From: Xenorhabdus sp. IM139775
GTDB taxonomy: Bacteria; Pseudomonadota; Gammaproteobacteria; Enterobacterales; Enterobacteriaceae
Length of the DNA: 64,000 nt
Direction: 5' to 3'
Assembly (NCBI RefSeq): GCF_028598745.1
Contig: NZ_JAQRFK010000005.1
Location: 1 to 64,000, forward strand
This document shows, one piece after another, positions 62,912-64,000 of the stretch; within the stretch, counting starts at the first letter, position 1, and each line of letters begins with the position of its first letter. The position numbers and the translations under genes are program-made. A model generated the notes under the pieces. The model ran no database searches, was not told the origin of the DNA, and saw nothing but the letters and a program-made list of their open reading frames with translations.

Positions 62912-64000
62912 TTATTTTGCTAATTTATTGAGTTTGCAGCCTAAATAAAGAGCAACGAGGGTGAGCAATGCAATAAATATAGCAACACCGTTCCAGGCAA
63001 AATAAGACCAAAATACGCCACCTAATGTCCCTGCAATACTGGAACCGGAGTAATAACTAAATAAGTAAAGTGATGAGGCTTGTGCTTTTGCCCGTTTGGC
63101 TCTCTGTCCTACCCAACTACTGGCAATGGCATGTGCGGCAAAGAAGCCCGTTGTCAGCATCATTACACCCAGTATCACAGCCCAAATAGGAGAAAATAAG
63201 GTAACGATGCAACCCATAAACATCATACCAATGGCCGCTAATAATACGTTGCCTCTCCCATATTTGCTGGTTAGCGTACCCGCTTTAGTTGCACTGTAAG
63301 TTCCTGTTAAGTAAACGACAGACAGCAATCCGACAATAGTTTGGCTTAAATGATAAGGTGCTGCTAATAATCGATAGCCAATATAGTTAAACATGGTGAC
63401 GAAGCCTCCCATCAGCAAAAAGGCTTCAGCAAATAGCAAGGGAAGACCTTGGTCACGAAAGTGTAATTTCAAATTGATGAGCAGTGACTTAGGTTTTAAT
63501 GAACTGGGTTTAAAGTGCTTGGATTCCGGTAACATTTTCCAAAATGCAATGGCGGAGATTAAGGCAAAAGCGCCTAATAAGATAACGGCAATTCGCCAAG
63601 AATAGTGATCTGCAATGACACCAGTTATCAAGCGTCCGCTCATTCCGCCTATTGAGTTACCACTTATATAAAGACCGATAGATAAGGCGACATAGCTGGG
63701 ATGGATTTCTTCACTTAAATAAGTCATGGCTACCGCAGCAACACCACTGACTGACAAACCCACGAGCGCCCGGATAAATAAAATTCCATGCCAGCTTGTT
63801 ACGACAGAACTTAAGAGAGTAAAAATAGCGGCGGCAATCAGTGACACGACCATGACATTTTTACGGCCAAGTGCATCGGATAGAGGGCCTGTGATTAACA
63901 GACCGAGAGATAACATTCCAGTAGACAGTGATAAGGCTAAGCTACTGTTAGCCGGCGAGATGTTAAATTCCTCGGATAAAAGCGGCAAAATGGGTTGGAC
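62912..64000 (-). CDS. YnfM-like major facilitator transporter (N-terminus beyond the window)
   Basis: Inner-membrane efflux-type carrier of the major facilitator family. The coding frame is open to the window edge, so the start and the first helix are missing; 362 residues are visible. They begin VQPILPLLSEEFNISPANSSLALSLS, like the region after helix 1 in Escherichia YnfM, followed by the motif A loop GPLSDALGRK. About eleven helices remain, and the C-terminus is intact. The substrate is unknown. A TTG at 63988 that could be read as a start is internal. Confidence 0.85.
   Translation of the reverse strand, partial: VQPILPLLSEEFNISPANSSLALSLSTGMLSLGLLITGPLSDALGRKNVMVVSLIAAAIFTLLSSVVTSWHGILFIRALVGLSVSGVAAVAMTYLSEEIHPSYVALSIGLYISGNSIGGMSGRLITGVIADHYSWRIAVILLGAFALISAIAFWKMLPESKHFKPSSLKPKSLLINLKLHFRDQGLPLLFAEAFLLMGGFVTMFNYIGYRLLAAPYHLSQTIVGLLSVVYLTGTYSATKAGTLTSKYGRGNVLLAAIGMMFMGCIVTLFSPIWAVILGVMMLTTGFFAAHAIASSWVGQRAKRAKAQASSLYLFSYYSGSSIAGTLGGVFWSYFAWNGVAIFIALLTLVALYLGCKLNKLAK

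Overview
The window looks like chromosome of a gammaproteobacterium in the Morganellaceae, most likely Xenorhabdus (Photorhabdus is the next choice). The reasons are an Escherichia-like gene order, protein similarity to enterobacterial genes across nearly the whole window, a separate trpG (Escherichia has a trpG-trpD fusion), and accessory genes of an insect-pathogen flavour. This is inferred from recalled family sequences; no database search was run. No tRNA, rRNA or CRISPR array was seen.

Left block (1-43.9 kb). This follows the Escherichia order around oppA to rnb: oppA (two tandem copies)-oppBCDF, yciU, clsA, yciY, tonB, yciA, yciB, yciC, ompW, trpABCDGE with leader trpL, rnm (yciV), yciO, rluB, btuR, yciK, sohB, yciN, topA, cysB, acnA, ribA, lapAB, pyrF, yciH, rnb. 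Lineage-specific insertions are a SulP anion transporter between yciB and yciC, an Evf-like candidate virulence protein between cysB and acnA, and a class A beta-lactamase between yciH and rnb. Genes present in Escherichia but absent here include kch, yciI, pgpB and osmB.

Right block (44-60.2 kb). This is nth-rsxEGDCBA, ydgK, ydgJ, a YfeH-like transporter, add, ydgA, manA, fumC, tus. Escherichia has this set far from rnb and in the opposite direction, so a rearrangement joint lies between rnb and nth. Each part of the window carries a perfect replication-termination (Ter) site: one in the rnb-nth gap and one in the tus promoter. Both face the same way and should stop forks moving from right to left. 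The window is therefore in the replication terminus region.

Accessory end (60.4-63 kb). Beyond tus come an IprA/YaiV-like winged-helix regulator, a small exported two-cysteine protein, and an exported protein resembling the pertussis toxin S1/ArtA ADP-ribosyltransferase. The last two look like a B-A toxin operon. It is split by a 153-bp MITE-like element with perfect 12-bp terminal inverted repeats and 10-bp target duplications, and one duplication contains the stop codon of the upstream gene. The window ends inside a YnfM-like transporter gene.

Systems represented are peptide uptake (Opp), tryptophan synthesis under TrpR and attenuation control, TonB energisation under a likely Fur box, envelope functions (ClsA, OmpW, LapAB, YciB/C), the Rsx electron-transport complex, DNA topology and termination (TopA, Tus/Ter), and a few probable virulence or resistance genes.
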